A DNA stretch of 11,913 bases. It comes from Ichthyophonus hoferi (taxonomy: Eukaryota; Opisthokonta; Ichthyosporea; Ichthyophonida; Ichthyophonidae). The notes under the pieces are model-generated. The model did not search any database. It worked only from the letters and a program-made list of their open reading frames with translations, and was not told the DNA's origin. A program made the position numbers and the translations under genes. Every line of letters begins with the position of its first letter. The stretch's first letter is position 1. Of the stretch, positions 1 through 7,640 are shown piece by piece. Where the stretch lies: positions 15,183 through 27,095 of the forward strand of contig NAOQ01000834.1 in assembly GCA_002751075.1 (NCBI GenBank), in the 5' to 3' direction.

Positions 1-290
1 TTTTTTTTTTGCATGTACGGATACGAGAACGTCGTATTTTATCCGTAACCGCATGTGTGAGCGGAAGCCCCTTTATTGTTTAGTTTTGTTTTGTTTTATA
101 CCTCGTTTGTCGCTAGTGCTAGTAACGCTAGCTAACACCATCGCTAAAACAAAGCCAATTATATATATTCATATTAGCTAATGCAGCTTATGATAGGTCA
201 AGGAGACCCACTAGAATTGTCTAATCTTGCTACGATACTTAAATACTCTTGGCTTATGGCACCTTATTTAGATTGACGTAATAGTGTTCA
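1..290 (+). repeat. Leader of a Tc1/mariner-like transposon, copy 1
   Basis: This AT-rich stretch opens with an 11-base T tract and leads directly into a transposase-like reading frame at 292. Its core (193-247) recurs at 6101-6155 and 7548-7602 in the same orientation. Hand alignment of copies 1 and 3 gives about 8 differences in 55 positions. The resemblance to copy 3 reaches further upstream, where both have a CGCATGTGTGAGCG-like phrase and then a CCTTTATTG phrase. Because copy 1 sits just before the transposase start, I infer it is the 5' non-coding part of the transposon. No terminal inverted repeat is visible; it may lie left of the window. Confidence 0.55.
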
Positions 291-291
291 T

Positions 292-622
292 ATGATGTAT
301 ATTATGAAAAGAATTGGTTTACTTATTATTCGGGCCGAGATCGCACCTACTTCTTCACCAGTGATTAGCGATCTTGTAACAGATATTCATGTTACAAAAT
401 CTACAATGTCGAGGCTGATGAGGAAGTTGAACCTTACATATGAGAGACTTACGACAAGGCCACAGGTTAAACTCTCGACAAATCATATCGACCGAAAGCG
501 ACAATACTGCATTGATATGGCTGCAATAAATGTGAAATGTGAGAAGGATTTTATTTGATGAGTGGTTTTAGCTTTCGATAATCGATTAACTGTGGGTATT
601 CGTGTCATAATTCAACTATTAT
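292..622 (+). pseudogene. Tc1/mariner-like transposase, N-terminal part (broken)
   Basis: The 88-residue open frame from 292 contains a helix-turn-helix of the Tc1/mariner type. The segment VTKSTMSRLMRKLNLTYERL (about residues 35-54) matches the pattern 'vs.sTvsR.LkklgltyKrl' that ends the DNA-binding half of these transposases. A basic linker follows (RPQVKLSTNHIDRKRQYC). The family then has a first catalytic Asp in '(F/I)-DE'; here the DE codons are at 557-562, one frame away from the helix-turn-helix frame, so a frameshift lies near 550-556. Recognisable transposase stops at the copia insertion (623) and resumes after 5690. The gene is dead: frameshifted, stop-containing and interrupted. 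The family call is fairly sure; the subfamily is not. Confidence 0.7.
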
Positions 623-627
623 CTTAG
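623..627 (+). repeat. Target-site duplication, left copy (CTTAG)
   Basis: The bases CTTAG directly precede the 5' LTR, and the same five bases directly follow the 3' LTR at 5433-5437. Five base pairs is the usual Ty1/copia target duplication. This fixes both outer edges of the element and shows one integration event into the Tc1-like transposon. Confidence 0.9.
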
Positions 628-940
628 TGTGAAATGATATTTCTGGGTCACTTATCTTATAATGATATTACTAGCAAGCCAGACACATTGTGAAATGATA
701 GTACCAGGTTATTTATATAACTAATGAGTTAGTTTATATTACTAATGAGTTCGACTACAATCAAGGTGCTGTATCCGTACTATCCCGGTTTTTAGAGATA
801 TTTGGGATAATGAGATATAAAAAATAAAAAGACACAAAATAAACTCTATGGTTTTCTTTATTAACAGTTATTGTGTATTTAGATCACTTGACTTACAAGT
901 AGAACTAGTGTCAATCAGCTTGATCAGAGATAAGATGATA
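628..940 (+). repeat. 5' LTR of the copia element
   Basis: 313 bp, starting TGTGAAATGATATT and ending just before the primer-binding site. It aligns along its length with 5066-5432. The first part holds short internal subrepeats beginning TGTGAAATGATA, two here against three in the 3' LTR, which accounts for most of the length difference. A TATA-like stretch (about 814-822) and an AATAAA (838-843) are candidates for the promoter and poly(A) signal of the original transcript. Confidence 0.93.
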
Positions 941-968
941 GGATTATGGGCCCAGCACGTTTCCACTG
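941..968 (+). other. Primer-binding site matching an internal part of initiator tRNA-Met
   Basis: Immediately after the 5' LTR, 28 bases are complementary to the anticodon-loop, anticodon-stem and D-arm part of eukaryotic initiator methionine tRNA as I recall it, with about two mismatches. The core GGGCCCAGCACG is the complement of CGUGCUGGGCCC in the anticodon arm. Most LTR elements pair with a tRNA 3' end. Drosophila copia instead uses an initiator-Met half-tRNA with an internal match, and this site is of that kind. The match continues past the core into TTCCACTG, complementary to the D-arm side, which makes chance unlikely. Confidence 0.85.
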
Positions 969-1069
969 AACTATTGTAGGGTCGAAGTGATATATATATA
1001 TATATATTTATAAAAACATTTATGGTTGAGTTCTCATTAAGATACTCCCCTCGTTAATATTTATTATCA

Positions 1070-2060
1070 CATCACTATGTCTAACTCCACCGCGCCAACC
1101 ACCAATATTCCCCCTCCAGTGTTTATAAACACTGATATTTTTTTGGCATCCTCTTGACATGTCCCTAGGAATATCCCCATGATTCCAGTTCTGGAATCAA
1201 TAGAGAAAATTTCTTTTTTTTCGTGTTTGGGAACGCTCGATTCTGGCGTTCATTTGCAGTTCTGAATTAGAATATATCCTTTGAGATAATGATCATGGGT
1301 CTCTTCTATTTTGCGATCCCTCCCTACCACGATAAGAGGTGTTTGCCCACCAACACATTGTAGCATCCCTTTTGAAGTCCGTGTGTTTGCAATGCTGTAT
1401 CAATGCATATATGAGTGCTGCAAATTTTCATTACTTGATTCAGGCAAAAATGGCATCCAACCTACGTTTGTATTGCCTCAAGATGTCCATAGACTTCAAG
1501 CAGATTCATGCGTTTCAGTCGATGACTTAAACGGCATTTCAGTTTGTTTCCCGAATCCAGGAGGCTATGCAAGACATAACTGACAACTCATTTGTTATTG
1601 ATGAGGCGTTGAAGTTTGGGCGGGTTTTTATAGCCCTTCAATCAGTTCCCTGTTACTCCTTATATTTAATGGTATATGGGAATGTTCACTTCGATCTGGG
1701 ACTGAACACTCTGTTAAATGTTACCAGGAGATGGGATGAGTTGCGTTTGGTGGGTCTTTACCCAGCCAGCAACATAGAATCAATTCTGGTAGCCACATCT
1801 GGTCCACCTGCAGGCCAGAGGAATAGGCCTCATGGTCCATCCTCAGCTTCTTCTGTGACTTACTATCCCATGTAATTCGCAATTACTAGCATACGTCAAG
1901 GAGTGTGCCCACTGCCAACTCAACGGATCATCTGTCAATTCAATGTTTTGCTGATATCCTCGGTGGGACACTGACCATGCCACTCCCCAGTGTGCTTCTT
2001 TTGGGGGATTTCGCCAAAGAGAAAAGATGTCTATGGCCTCCATATCTAGGGAACACAACC
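1070..2060 (+). pseudogene. copia gag region (degenerate)
   Basis: A Met-initiated frame starts about 1077 (MSNSTAPTTNIPPP), a plausible Gag start after the leader. The next kilobase keeps Gag-like stretches rich in Gln, Leu and charged residues. A degenerate zinc-knuckle-like Cys/His cluster (ECAHCQLNG) lies near 1890-1910, where the nucleic-acid-binding end of Gag would be. Gag forms the virus-like particle of these elements. The region is broken in several places. Assignment rests mainly on position between the primer site and the protease. Confidence 0.65.
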
Positions 2061-2099
2061 AGGAAACCTCAATGAATCGATCATCCCTTCTGGACTTTA

Positions 2100-2530
2100 A
2101 TAAAAAATATTTTAAACTATTCAGAGAATATTTTATTTGATACAGGCAGCACAGTCCATATCATGCGCCATAGGGACACATTTATACCAGATTCCATGAG
2201 CCCGTGCCATGTGGTAATTCATTGGGCAATAATGGATCCTCTGTGGCTCATGAAGTGGGTTCTGTAGTAGTTGAGAATTTTGGGGCTTTTGAGCCCGTCA
2301 TTTTGCATAATGTTTACCTAGTCCTGAGCTGGATTAGTGACATTGTTAGTGGTACTCTCTTGTCCACAACAGGTCATGATATAATGTTATCAGCTCATGA
2401 GAATGTTCTTACAATTATGCTGGGAGATAGGGTCATGATGATTGGTTTTTCTCATGAGACAACGGTGTTCATTGATGCCAGGTTCCAATGTTTTGTTGGT
2501 AAATCGCATTCTCAAGGATCTATGGAGTGA
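2100..2530 (+). pseudogene. copia aspartic protease region (degenerate)
   Basis: The active-site motif DTGST is encoded at 2139-2153 and followed by VHIM, matching the copia pattern 'DTG(S/A)(S/T).H(M/I)'. In a live element this protease cuts the Gag-Pol polyprotein. The following 370 bases stay in the right place and composition for the protease body and the start of the pre-integrase region. Confidence 0.75.
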
Positions 2531-2559
2531 GTATTGGCATCAATTTCCACTATGACCTT

Positions 2560-3330
2560 ACATCGCTGACTTGGGCATGCTTCTCTTCCATATATCAAAC
2601 TCGTGGCCAAGAGTGCAGGTATATTTCTCCATAGTCGTCCAGCTAAGCTGGACTGTATAGAATGCATCAAGGCCAAGATCAAAATAGTTCCTTACCTGAT
2701 GCGGACAGTGACAGCATCATGCTTGTTGGAGAGGGTGTCTATTGACCTTATGGGGCCCTTACCCAAATCTGCTGGGGGGGGCTAGGTTTATTTGTATTTT
2801 TACAGATGAATTTTCCCGTTGGACTCAGTTGTTTCCCATTTTGCTGAAGAGTAATGCGTACCTATGTTTTACAGATTTCCATGTGCATGCTGAACGTTCC
2901 AGTAGGTATCCGTTAGTGGAGCTTTTATCAGATAATGGCCCCGAATTTGTTAATAGCTCATTCACTGACTAGTTCAGAAAACATGGCATCAAGCAAATTC
3001 ACACAGTACCTAATTCTAGTGCCCAGAAGGGGATCATTGAGGGCTGCAACTTGACTATTACTAACAGCATGCAGGCAGCTCTTATCCGCAGTCATGCTCC
3101 TATCTCCTTGTGGGATGAGGCTTGTTTGGCTACCTGTTTTTGTAATCAATTGCACAATTGCAATGGCTCTTCCGGACAATATTACACTATACCAACAGTG
3201 GACTATAGAGGAGTTTCTTAAGTCTACCAATGGCGATGTAGATGCATCCATGGATACAGATGCCATGGATATGGGCAAGCGAACAAGGCTGCTTGTCTTC
3301 AGTCTAATGGTCCACATTCGGGTGGGCGAA
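2560..3330 (+). pseudogene. copia integrase region (degenerate)
   Basis: The order of motifs is that of a copia integrase. A CxxC zinc-binding half (LDCIECIKAKIKIVP) lies about 2650-2690. It is followed by the catalytic-core blocks SIDLMGPLPKS (about 2740-2772), FTDEFSRWTQLFP (about 2800-2840), LLSDNGPEF (about 2920-2950) and a degenerate QKGIIEGCN (about 3025-3050), where the family has 'QNGvaER.N'. These hold the D, D and E of the DDE core. The enzyme would insert the cDNA into the genome. Confidence 0.85.
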
Positions 3331-3459
3331 TTGTTCCTAAGAATCTATTATGGTCCAGGGGTGTGGTAGATGTAGTGACATCTGACACTACAGATATCTC
3401 TACTCTAGCGAGCTACACCTGTCTCCAGGCGGCAGTAGATTTGGTATCTGGTCCCGTTC

Positions 3460-4330
3460 CTAGGTCCATTGCTGAGGCCCTTCGCTCTCTTGACTGGCAT
3501 AAATGGGAGGAGGCCTGTTACCAGGAAATCAAGGGTCTTGAAGATCAGGGTGTCCAGACGCTTGTTCCTCCTCCCCGACATGGCGTCAAAATCCTTTGTG
3601 TGAAGTGGGTTCCTAGCATCAAAATCAAGCCTAGAGCTGGGGAGCTAACATATAAAGGCCGTTTAGTGGTATGCAGGAACAAATAGGTATGAGATCCTCT
3701 TAAGCTTATATCAAGTTCAGTTGCCTGTATGACCAGTGTGTATGTAATTCTGGGGGTGTCTGCCGCTTTTGGGTTTTTTATTACTCAGGCAGATGCCACC
3801 CAAGCGTTTCTCAATGGGGACCTGCAGAATCCAGTGTATATATACCAACTAGATCACTTCAAGGATAGTATCCACCCCAACTATGTTTGGGAACTATGCA
3901 AATCCTTATATGGTCTTTGCGAGAGTCCATTAGTATGGTACAATACAGTATTGCAGTTCTTGAACTCATTGGGTCTGTATTGCTTTCACTCTGATGTATG
4001 TATCTTTGTCCGTTGTACTCCTGATCCAGCATTATTCATGTGCCTGTATGTTGACGATTTTCATTGCTACGCTCAGGCAGAAGCTGATGGTATGGAGTTT
4101 ATGGCCGCTTTATGTAAGGAGTACCAGATGACGGTGATGGGCTCTCTGAAAACTTACCTTGGGCTTGAGATGGATTCTTGCCCCAATGGATCTATAGCCA
4201 TCCACATGGGTTCCTTTTGTCATAGCATGGTGGTTCATTTCCAGGGGGGGGGTATTGCCCAAGGGACCCATGATATCTTCTATGCCGTCTGCTGTTCCTT
4301 ATGATCCCAAAGGCCCTCCTCCTGCGCCTG
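3460..4330 (+). pseudogene. copia reverse transcriptase region (degenerate)
   Basis: Family blocks appear in order: WHKWEEACYQEIKGL (about 3495-3540), KWVPSIKIK and a YKGRLV block (about 3605-3665), QADATQAFLNGDL (about 3788-3825), LCKSLYGL (about 3895-3920) and the catalytic YVDD at 4047-4058. This is RVT_2, the Ty1/copia reverse transcriptase, where the two Asp residues of YVDD bind the catalytic metal. The YKGRLV block resembles a stray fragment at 6404-6455. Confidence 0.92.
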
Positions 4331-4399
4331 CTGATACAGAGGCATACATGGCTGGTCTTGGAATGCTCCTTTGGGCTATGCGCGCATTACACTGGCATC

Positions 4400-4960
4400 T
4401 TCGGACGCTTTGCCCGGGCCCCTCATGAGGGTCATATGCACATGATGTGTCACGTTCTGGTATACGTTTGTAATAATCCAGACCTGGGGATCATTTACCA
4501 ACCGGGCCAAACAAACTTGATAACATATACTGTAATTCTGACTTCATGGGATCTATGGATCCATTGAAGTCGACGTCAGGCTATGCAGCAATGATAAATG
4601 AATCAGTGGTTAACTGGAGATCCAAGATTCAATCTATCCATGCTATGTCCTCCACAGAAACAGAATTCATAACCCTTGGTGAAGTTGCTCTGGAGTCCTT
4701 ATGGTTGACCCACTTCCTAGAGGAGTTCGGTTTGTGAGATCAAATTCTAGCGCAAATATATGGAGATAACAAATCCTCAATAATTATGGCGGAAGCCGTT
4801 TCCCGTGGAACCAGAACAAAACACATAGAACTGCGGATGTGCATGATAAAAGAGAAGGTATCTTCCGGAGAGATAGTGGTGGACTACGTCAGCACCAGGT
4901 TAAACGTAGCCGACTTTTGCACCAAGGTTTTGGTTGGTGTTGCGTAGAACAAGTTGTATC
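4400..4960 (+). pseudogene. copia RNase H region (degenerate)
   Basis: The diagnostic string KSTSGYAAMI (about 4565-4595) is followed by NWRSKIQ, SSTETEF and EVALESLWL, the standard Ty1/copia RNase H signature. A later part has YGDNKSSIIM and RTKHIEL (about 4755-4830), then VDYVSTRLNVADFCTK near 4880-4930. RNase H removes the RNA template during cDNA synthesis. It forms the end of the pol region, about 110 bp before the 3' LTR. Confidence 0.9.
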
Positions 4961-5053
4961 AACTTGCAGGATTGGTGGATTGTGGTAAGCCTAAATAAGT
5001 TAACATCATAATCTCAATTTCATTGGGTTAAACTTTAAAGTATGGACCTGTCA

Positions 5054-5065
5054 ATTTAAGGGGTG
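5054..5065 (+). other. Polypurine-type plus-strand primer of the copia element
   Basis: The stretch TTTAAGGGGTG abuts the 3' LTR, the place where LTR elements keep a purine run resistant to RNase H that primes plus-strand DNA. It is short and not perfectly purine. The call is positional. Confidence 0.55.
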
Positions 5066-5432
5066 TGTGAGATGATATTACTGGGTCGCTTATCTCATAC
5101 TGATATTACTAGCAAGCTGGACTCGTATTGTGAAATAATAATACCGGGTCACTTATCTTACTAATGAGCCGGACTCATTGTGAAATGATAATGCCAGGTC
5201 ATTTATATTACTAATGGGCTAGTTTGTATTACTAATGAGTTAGACTCAAATAAATGCGCTGTATCAGTACTATCCCGGTTTCTAGAGATATTGAGATAAC
5301 GGGATATAAAAGAGAAAGGGACACAAAAAAATAAACTCTACGGTTTTCTTTATTAACAGTCATTGTGTATTTAGATCACTTGACCTACAAGTAGAACTAG
5401 TGTCAATCAGCTTTATCAGAGATAAGTTGACA
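5066..5432 (+). repeat. 3' LTR of the copia element
   Basis: 367 bp, starting TGTGAGATGATATT and ending TTGACA, so it keeps the canonical TG...CA ends. It carries three subrepeats of a TGTGAAATGATA-type unit in its left half (about 50-63 bp apart). A TATA-like GATATAAAAG lies about 5303-5312 and an AATAAA at 5330-5335. Roughly one base in ten differs from the 5' LTR. Confidence 0.95.
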
Positions 5433-5437
5433 CTTAG
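5433..5437 (+). repeat. Target-site duplication, right copy (CTTAG)
   Basis: Identical to 623-627 and directly adjoining the CA end of the 3' LTR. Confidence 0.9.
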
Positions 5438-5690
5438 AAAGTATACAGCTTATTCTGGTAAATTGTAAGTTGTAGGTACAGTAAATCTGTAAGACTGGAA
5501 CCGCCAATCTGTCCTGAACCAGGTCAAGCGGTGAGATTGGAACCAATGACCTGTGTGTGATCCGTGTCATGATGCACCGGTTAACTAAAGAAACAATACA
5601 GCATGACTCGGGAGCACAAAATATTACTGATTATATAAGGGTCAGATCCAAGAATAAACAAAAGGTTAAAAATTGAGGGAAAATAATAAT
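5438..5690. repeat. Foreign insert in the Tc1-like transposon with tRNA-B-box-like motifs
   Basis: In an intact Tc1-type transposase only a short peptide separates the block ending near 622 from the block starting near 5690. Apart from the copia element, these roughly 250 bp are therefore extra. They are more GC-rich than their surroundings and contain two related phrases, AGACTGGAACC (5492-5502) and AGATTGGAACC (5534-5544), 42 bp apart. On the - strand they read GGTTCCAGTCT and GGTTCCAATCT, each 9 of 11 to the tRNA/SINE B box GGTTCGAnTCC. The wider phrase GTGAGATTGGAACCAATGAC looks like a tRNA T-arm complement. A tRNA-derived SINE remnant is possible, but no clear A box or tail is seen. Confidence 0.35.
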
Positions 5691-5935
5691 ATTCAATTCG
5701 GCAATGAATACTCTGGCAATGTGCATAAACCTAGCTCAAAAGGTCGAAATATCTCTATGCTCAATTTTATCGACTGGAGGCTTAGAACACTCTAAAATCA
5801 TTGATGGTGGGTATAATTCTGCCGAATTTTCCGCCTTTATGACTGCAGCTTATGTAAACACAGTTTTTCGAAATAATCTCATTTTAATCATGGACAATTA
5901 TTGTTTGCCAATATATATTTATAATATAAGCTGAA
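5690..5935 (+). pseudogene. Tc1/mariner-like transposase, central DDE part (broken)
   Basis: The reading frame from about 5700 gives SSKGRNISM (to 5759), the 'pgSrGkNiSv' strand before the second catalytic Asp. The frame then shifts (about 5755-5775) into ILSTGGLEHSKIIDGGYNSA, followed by FSAFM and LILIMDN. IMDN is the second catalytic Asp block ('iviMDNa..H') of Tc1/mariner DDE transposases. After IMDN the expected His is lost and the frame ends at 5935. This is probably the continuation of the element starting at 292, separated by the copia insertion and the 5438-5690 insert. It is non-functional. Confidence 0.75.
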
Positions 5936-6060
5936 GAACAAAGGTTCTACTGAAGGCAAACAAACAATAAAGACTGTTCACGAAAAAACCATGTTTTATT
6001 CCTCTTAGTTTTCCTTTCATACTCCTTATCTTCGCACCAGGGCTAAATTCAACCACTTTA
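5936..6060. other. No feature recognised
   Basis: AT-rich sequence between the central transposase piece and leader copy 2. The family allows only about 100 bp between the second Asp and the catalytic Glu. The distance here (about 5900 to 6351) is far larger, so some of this must be inserted or rearranged DNA. No coding or repeat match was seen. Confidence 0.4.
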
Positions 6061-6180
6061 ATAGAGCTGATCATAAATATTTGCATCAGCTAATCTCACG
6101 ATATGTCAAAGAGACCTACTAGAATTGTCTGATTATACCCCAATACTTAATACTATTATGCCTCAATTTAGATGGTGAAT
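6061..6180 (+). repeat. Transposon leader, copy 2 (partial)
   Basis: The stretch GTCAAAGAGACCTACTAG (6105-6122) and what follows match leader copies at 198 and 7552. The upstream phrase with CATCAGCTAAT resembles CATATTAGCTAAT in copy 1. The match fades after about 6170. A transposase C-terminal piece follows at 6297 instead of the N-terminal half. The local layout is therefore leader plus C-terminus, as in an internally deleted transposon copy, or a leader fragment inserted into the first element. Confidence 0.5.
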
Positions 6181-6296
6181 TAGCTTATTTCTTATTATCT
6201 GGTTCGACAATTCAATATGTAGTTAAGCGATCTTTTAATATAATTTCACTTAGTTCAATCTATTATTCCGAAAGCGCCACTTCTATTCTCAGAAAT
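6181..6296. other. No feature recognised
   Basis: AT-rich sequence joining leader copy 2 to the transposase C-terminal piece. No convincing coding similarity was seen in any frame. Confidence 0.3.
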
Positions 6297-6380
6297 ATGC
6301 GCATTGAGTGTAAAATTTTACCTCCGTACTCCAGGAAGCTCAATCCAATCGAGAACGTGTTTTTAATGATCAAGTCTAAA
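6297..6380 (+). pseudogene. Tc1/mariner-like transposase, C-terminal DDE part (broken)
   Basis: The frame reads MRIECKILPPYSRKLNPIEN then VFLMIKSK. The string 'LPPYSpkLNPIEN(V/I)(W/F)..iKsk' is the hallmark third block of Tc1/mariner DDE transposases; the catalytic Glu is the E of PIEN, codon 6351-6353. Family members normally continue with about 50 more residues. Here the similarity ends at the left arm of the hairpin at 6376 and a stop follows at 6396. Very likely the same family as the pieces at 292 and 5690. Confidence 0.8.
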
Positions 6381-6422
6381 CGGCCATTGTATGTCTGAGC
6401 ATGACATACAAATGCCGTTTAG
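6376..6422. repeat. Fold-back inverted repeat, 20-bp arms, 7-base loop
   Basis: Left arm 6376-6395 and right arm 6403-6422 are reverse complements with two mismatches, around the loop TGAGCAT (6396-6402). The innermost 8 bp (TGTATGTC / GACATACA) pair perfectly. The structure sits exactly at the end of transposase similarity and at the start of a fragment resembling copia reverse transcriptase. Confidence 0.85.
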
Positions 6423-6455
6423 TGAGTGGTATGCGGGAACGAAGAGGTACGAGAT
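6404..6455 (+). mobile_element. Short fragment resembling copia reverse transcriptase
   Basis: This 52-bp stretch aligns with 3648-3695 of the copia element (the YKGRLV block), with few differences and a small length change. It has no LTR or other copia sequence beside it. It must be an orphan fragment of this or a related copia copy, captured into the Tc1-like remnant. Broken and far too short to encode anything. Confidence 0.7.
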
Positions 6456-6890
6456 TAGTGTGTATTTACATGATAACATAGCTCCGCTAAATGAGGAAGA
6501 TCCCATGCTCAGACAAGTAATGAATTGAAGACCAATATTATTAATGTATTCGGCTTTCTTAATGAGTATAGCATAGATAGTTTTTATGAAAATAAACAGA
6601 GCGGGACCGTATGATATGTAATAAAAAAAATTGTAAACATTTATCTATTTTCAAGTTAATTACGTACATATGTCGACTTATATGTGCTTTATTATCTGCT
6701 AAATTTTATGTAAATAAATTGGTTATACTCCCAGCAATACACAGTCTTTATATACATATTCTTATTTTCTGCATATTATTACACTTTCCCAATATCCACA
6801 AAAATCCCATATATTTTTGAGAAAAAGCAATTCCGTTTATTTTTAGGACCATTCCGTATACTATTGGGAAAGTTTGTATTGCTTGTGTGA
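6456..6890. other. AT-rich stretch without genes; small inverted repeat at 6784-6872
   Basis: No coding similarity was found. The one structure seen is an exact 11-bp inverted repeat, CTTTCCCAATA (6784-6794) and TATTGGGAAAG (6862-6872), about 67 bp apart, with two copies of ATTCCGT between the arms. It could be a tiny transposon end pair or chance. Confidence 0.4.
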
Positions 6891-7015
6891 AAAATGATGC
6901 ATAATGGCGAAATCAATTCACCTTGTTTAAATGTTATTGAAAACATTTTTTCCGTTTTGGAAGAATTCAGCTAAGTCGGAATGTAGAAATGAAACGGAGT
7001 TGAAAAAGATGGTAA
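6891..7015 (+). pseudogene. Second Tc1/mariner-type transposase, C-terminal fragment (broken)
   Basis: The frame at 6903 reads NGEINSPCLNVIENIFSV, matching the third DDE block 'a.SPDLNpIEN(I/L)W..lk'; the catalytic Glu codon is 6939-6941. Near 6950-6958 similarity moves to the next frame, reading WKNSAKSECRNETELKKM, which fits the family tail '..R....T..ELk.m'. One frameshift separates them. NSPCLN differs from PPYSRKLN at 6321, so this is a different subfamily from the first transposon. No N-terminal half was found. Confidence 0.7.
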
Positions 7016-7329
7016 GTTTAAAGCTTTTGGACAACTGTGTTGTCCTTAACGTTCAGAGGTAATCGATGTTTTGATTTGCTTAGGTACTATTGTGGAAATT
7101 GCACAACGAGAGCGATCAGTAAGGGTTTCTTTATTATGATGTAAATAATAACTATTGTCACTTCTTAATATTAGTAGGCAGTTCTCTGAGTTCTGAATGA
7201 GCGAGAGATCCGGATACTAATTATAGTATGTGAGTGCCAGCGGTGGACTAGACATTACAATAACGATGTGATTATTACATATATATATATAATTAAATGC
7301 GAAGTTTTGTGTGCTACGAGTGCTTTTGC
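7016..7329. other. No feature recognised
   Basis: AT-rich, with a (TA)n run near 7279-7292. Open frames here are short and look accidental. No splice-supported exon was seen on either strand. Confidence 0.4.
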
Positions 7330-7640
7330 ATTTTTGTTGCTGTTACCACGTATGTGTGAGCGAGTGTGTCGGGGGCCGCATATGTATAAACGGCGGATGC
7401 CTTTATTGGTTGTTTTTGTTTACATTTATACTTTTCCGATCTTTATTGTGCGTGTCAGTTGTAGTTAACACATGTATTGTTGTATTCATTGTCGTAAATG
7501 GGACTGGTTGTAAAGCTTATTATTGGTCAATATAACTCATGATCAAAATAGGTCACAGTGACCCACTAGGATTGTCTGATCTTACCGCGATACTTAAATA
7601 CTATTGTGTCCTTATTGAGAGGGCGAATTAACGAATTTCT
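7330..7640 (+). repeat. Transposon leader, copy 3
   Basis: The best-preserved partner of the window start. It has GTATGTGTGAGCG (7351-7363), a CCTTTATTGG phrase (7400-7409), then the conserved core 7548-7602 (GACCCACTAG, ATTGTCT, CGATACTTAAATACT). No transposase-like frame follows, so this is an orphan leader or a heavily decayed copy. Open frames at 7268-7535 lie inside it and resemble no protein. Confidence 0.5.

Larger units (their letters stand above)
628..5432 (+). mobile_element. Ty1/copia LTR retrotransposon, full-length but degenerate fossil
   Basis: A 4.8-kb element with two LTRs, a tRNA-derived primer site, a polypurine stretch and gag, protease, integrase, reverse transcriptase and RNase H regions in that order. 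Integrase before reverse transcriptase is the Ty1/copia (Pseudoviridae) arrangement. The LTRs are flanked by matching CTTAG duplications. By hand the LTRs differ at roughly one in ten aligned positions, which implies an old insertion; no absolute age is possible without a host mutation rate. The coding region is broken many times, on the order of ten interruptions, and cannot be active. No envelope-like gene is seen. Conserved blocks are still easy to read, so the family call is secure. Confidence 0.97.

Noticed and set aside
2958-3317. 119-residue - strand open frame antisense to the copia integrase
   Set aside because: Shadow of the pol region; no resemblance to a known protein and no splice or promoter support.
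7237-7262. Phrase CAGCGGTGGACTAGACATTACA resembling a Tc1-type terminal repeat
   Set aside because: No inverted partner and no flanking TA duplication were found; the likeness is short.
6611-7535. Short + strand frames at 6611-6820, 7268-7468 and 7311-7535
   Set aside because: Hydrophobic, AT-driven composition, no family resemblance, and the last two overlap a non-coding leader repeat.
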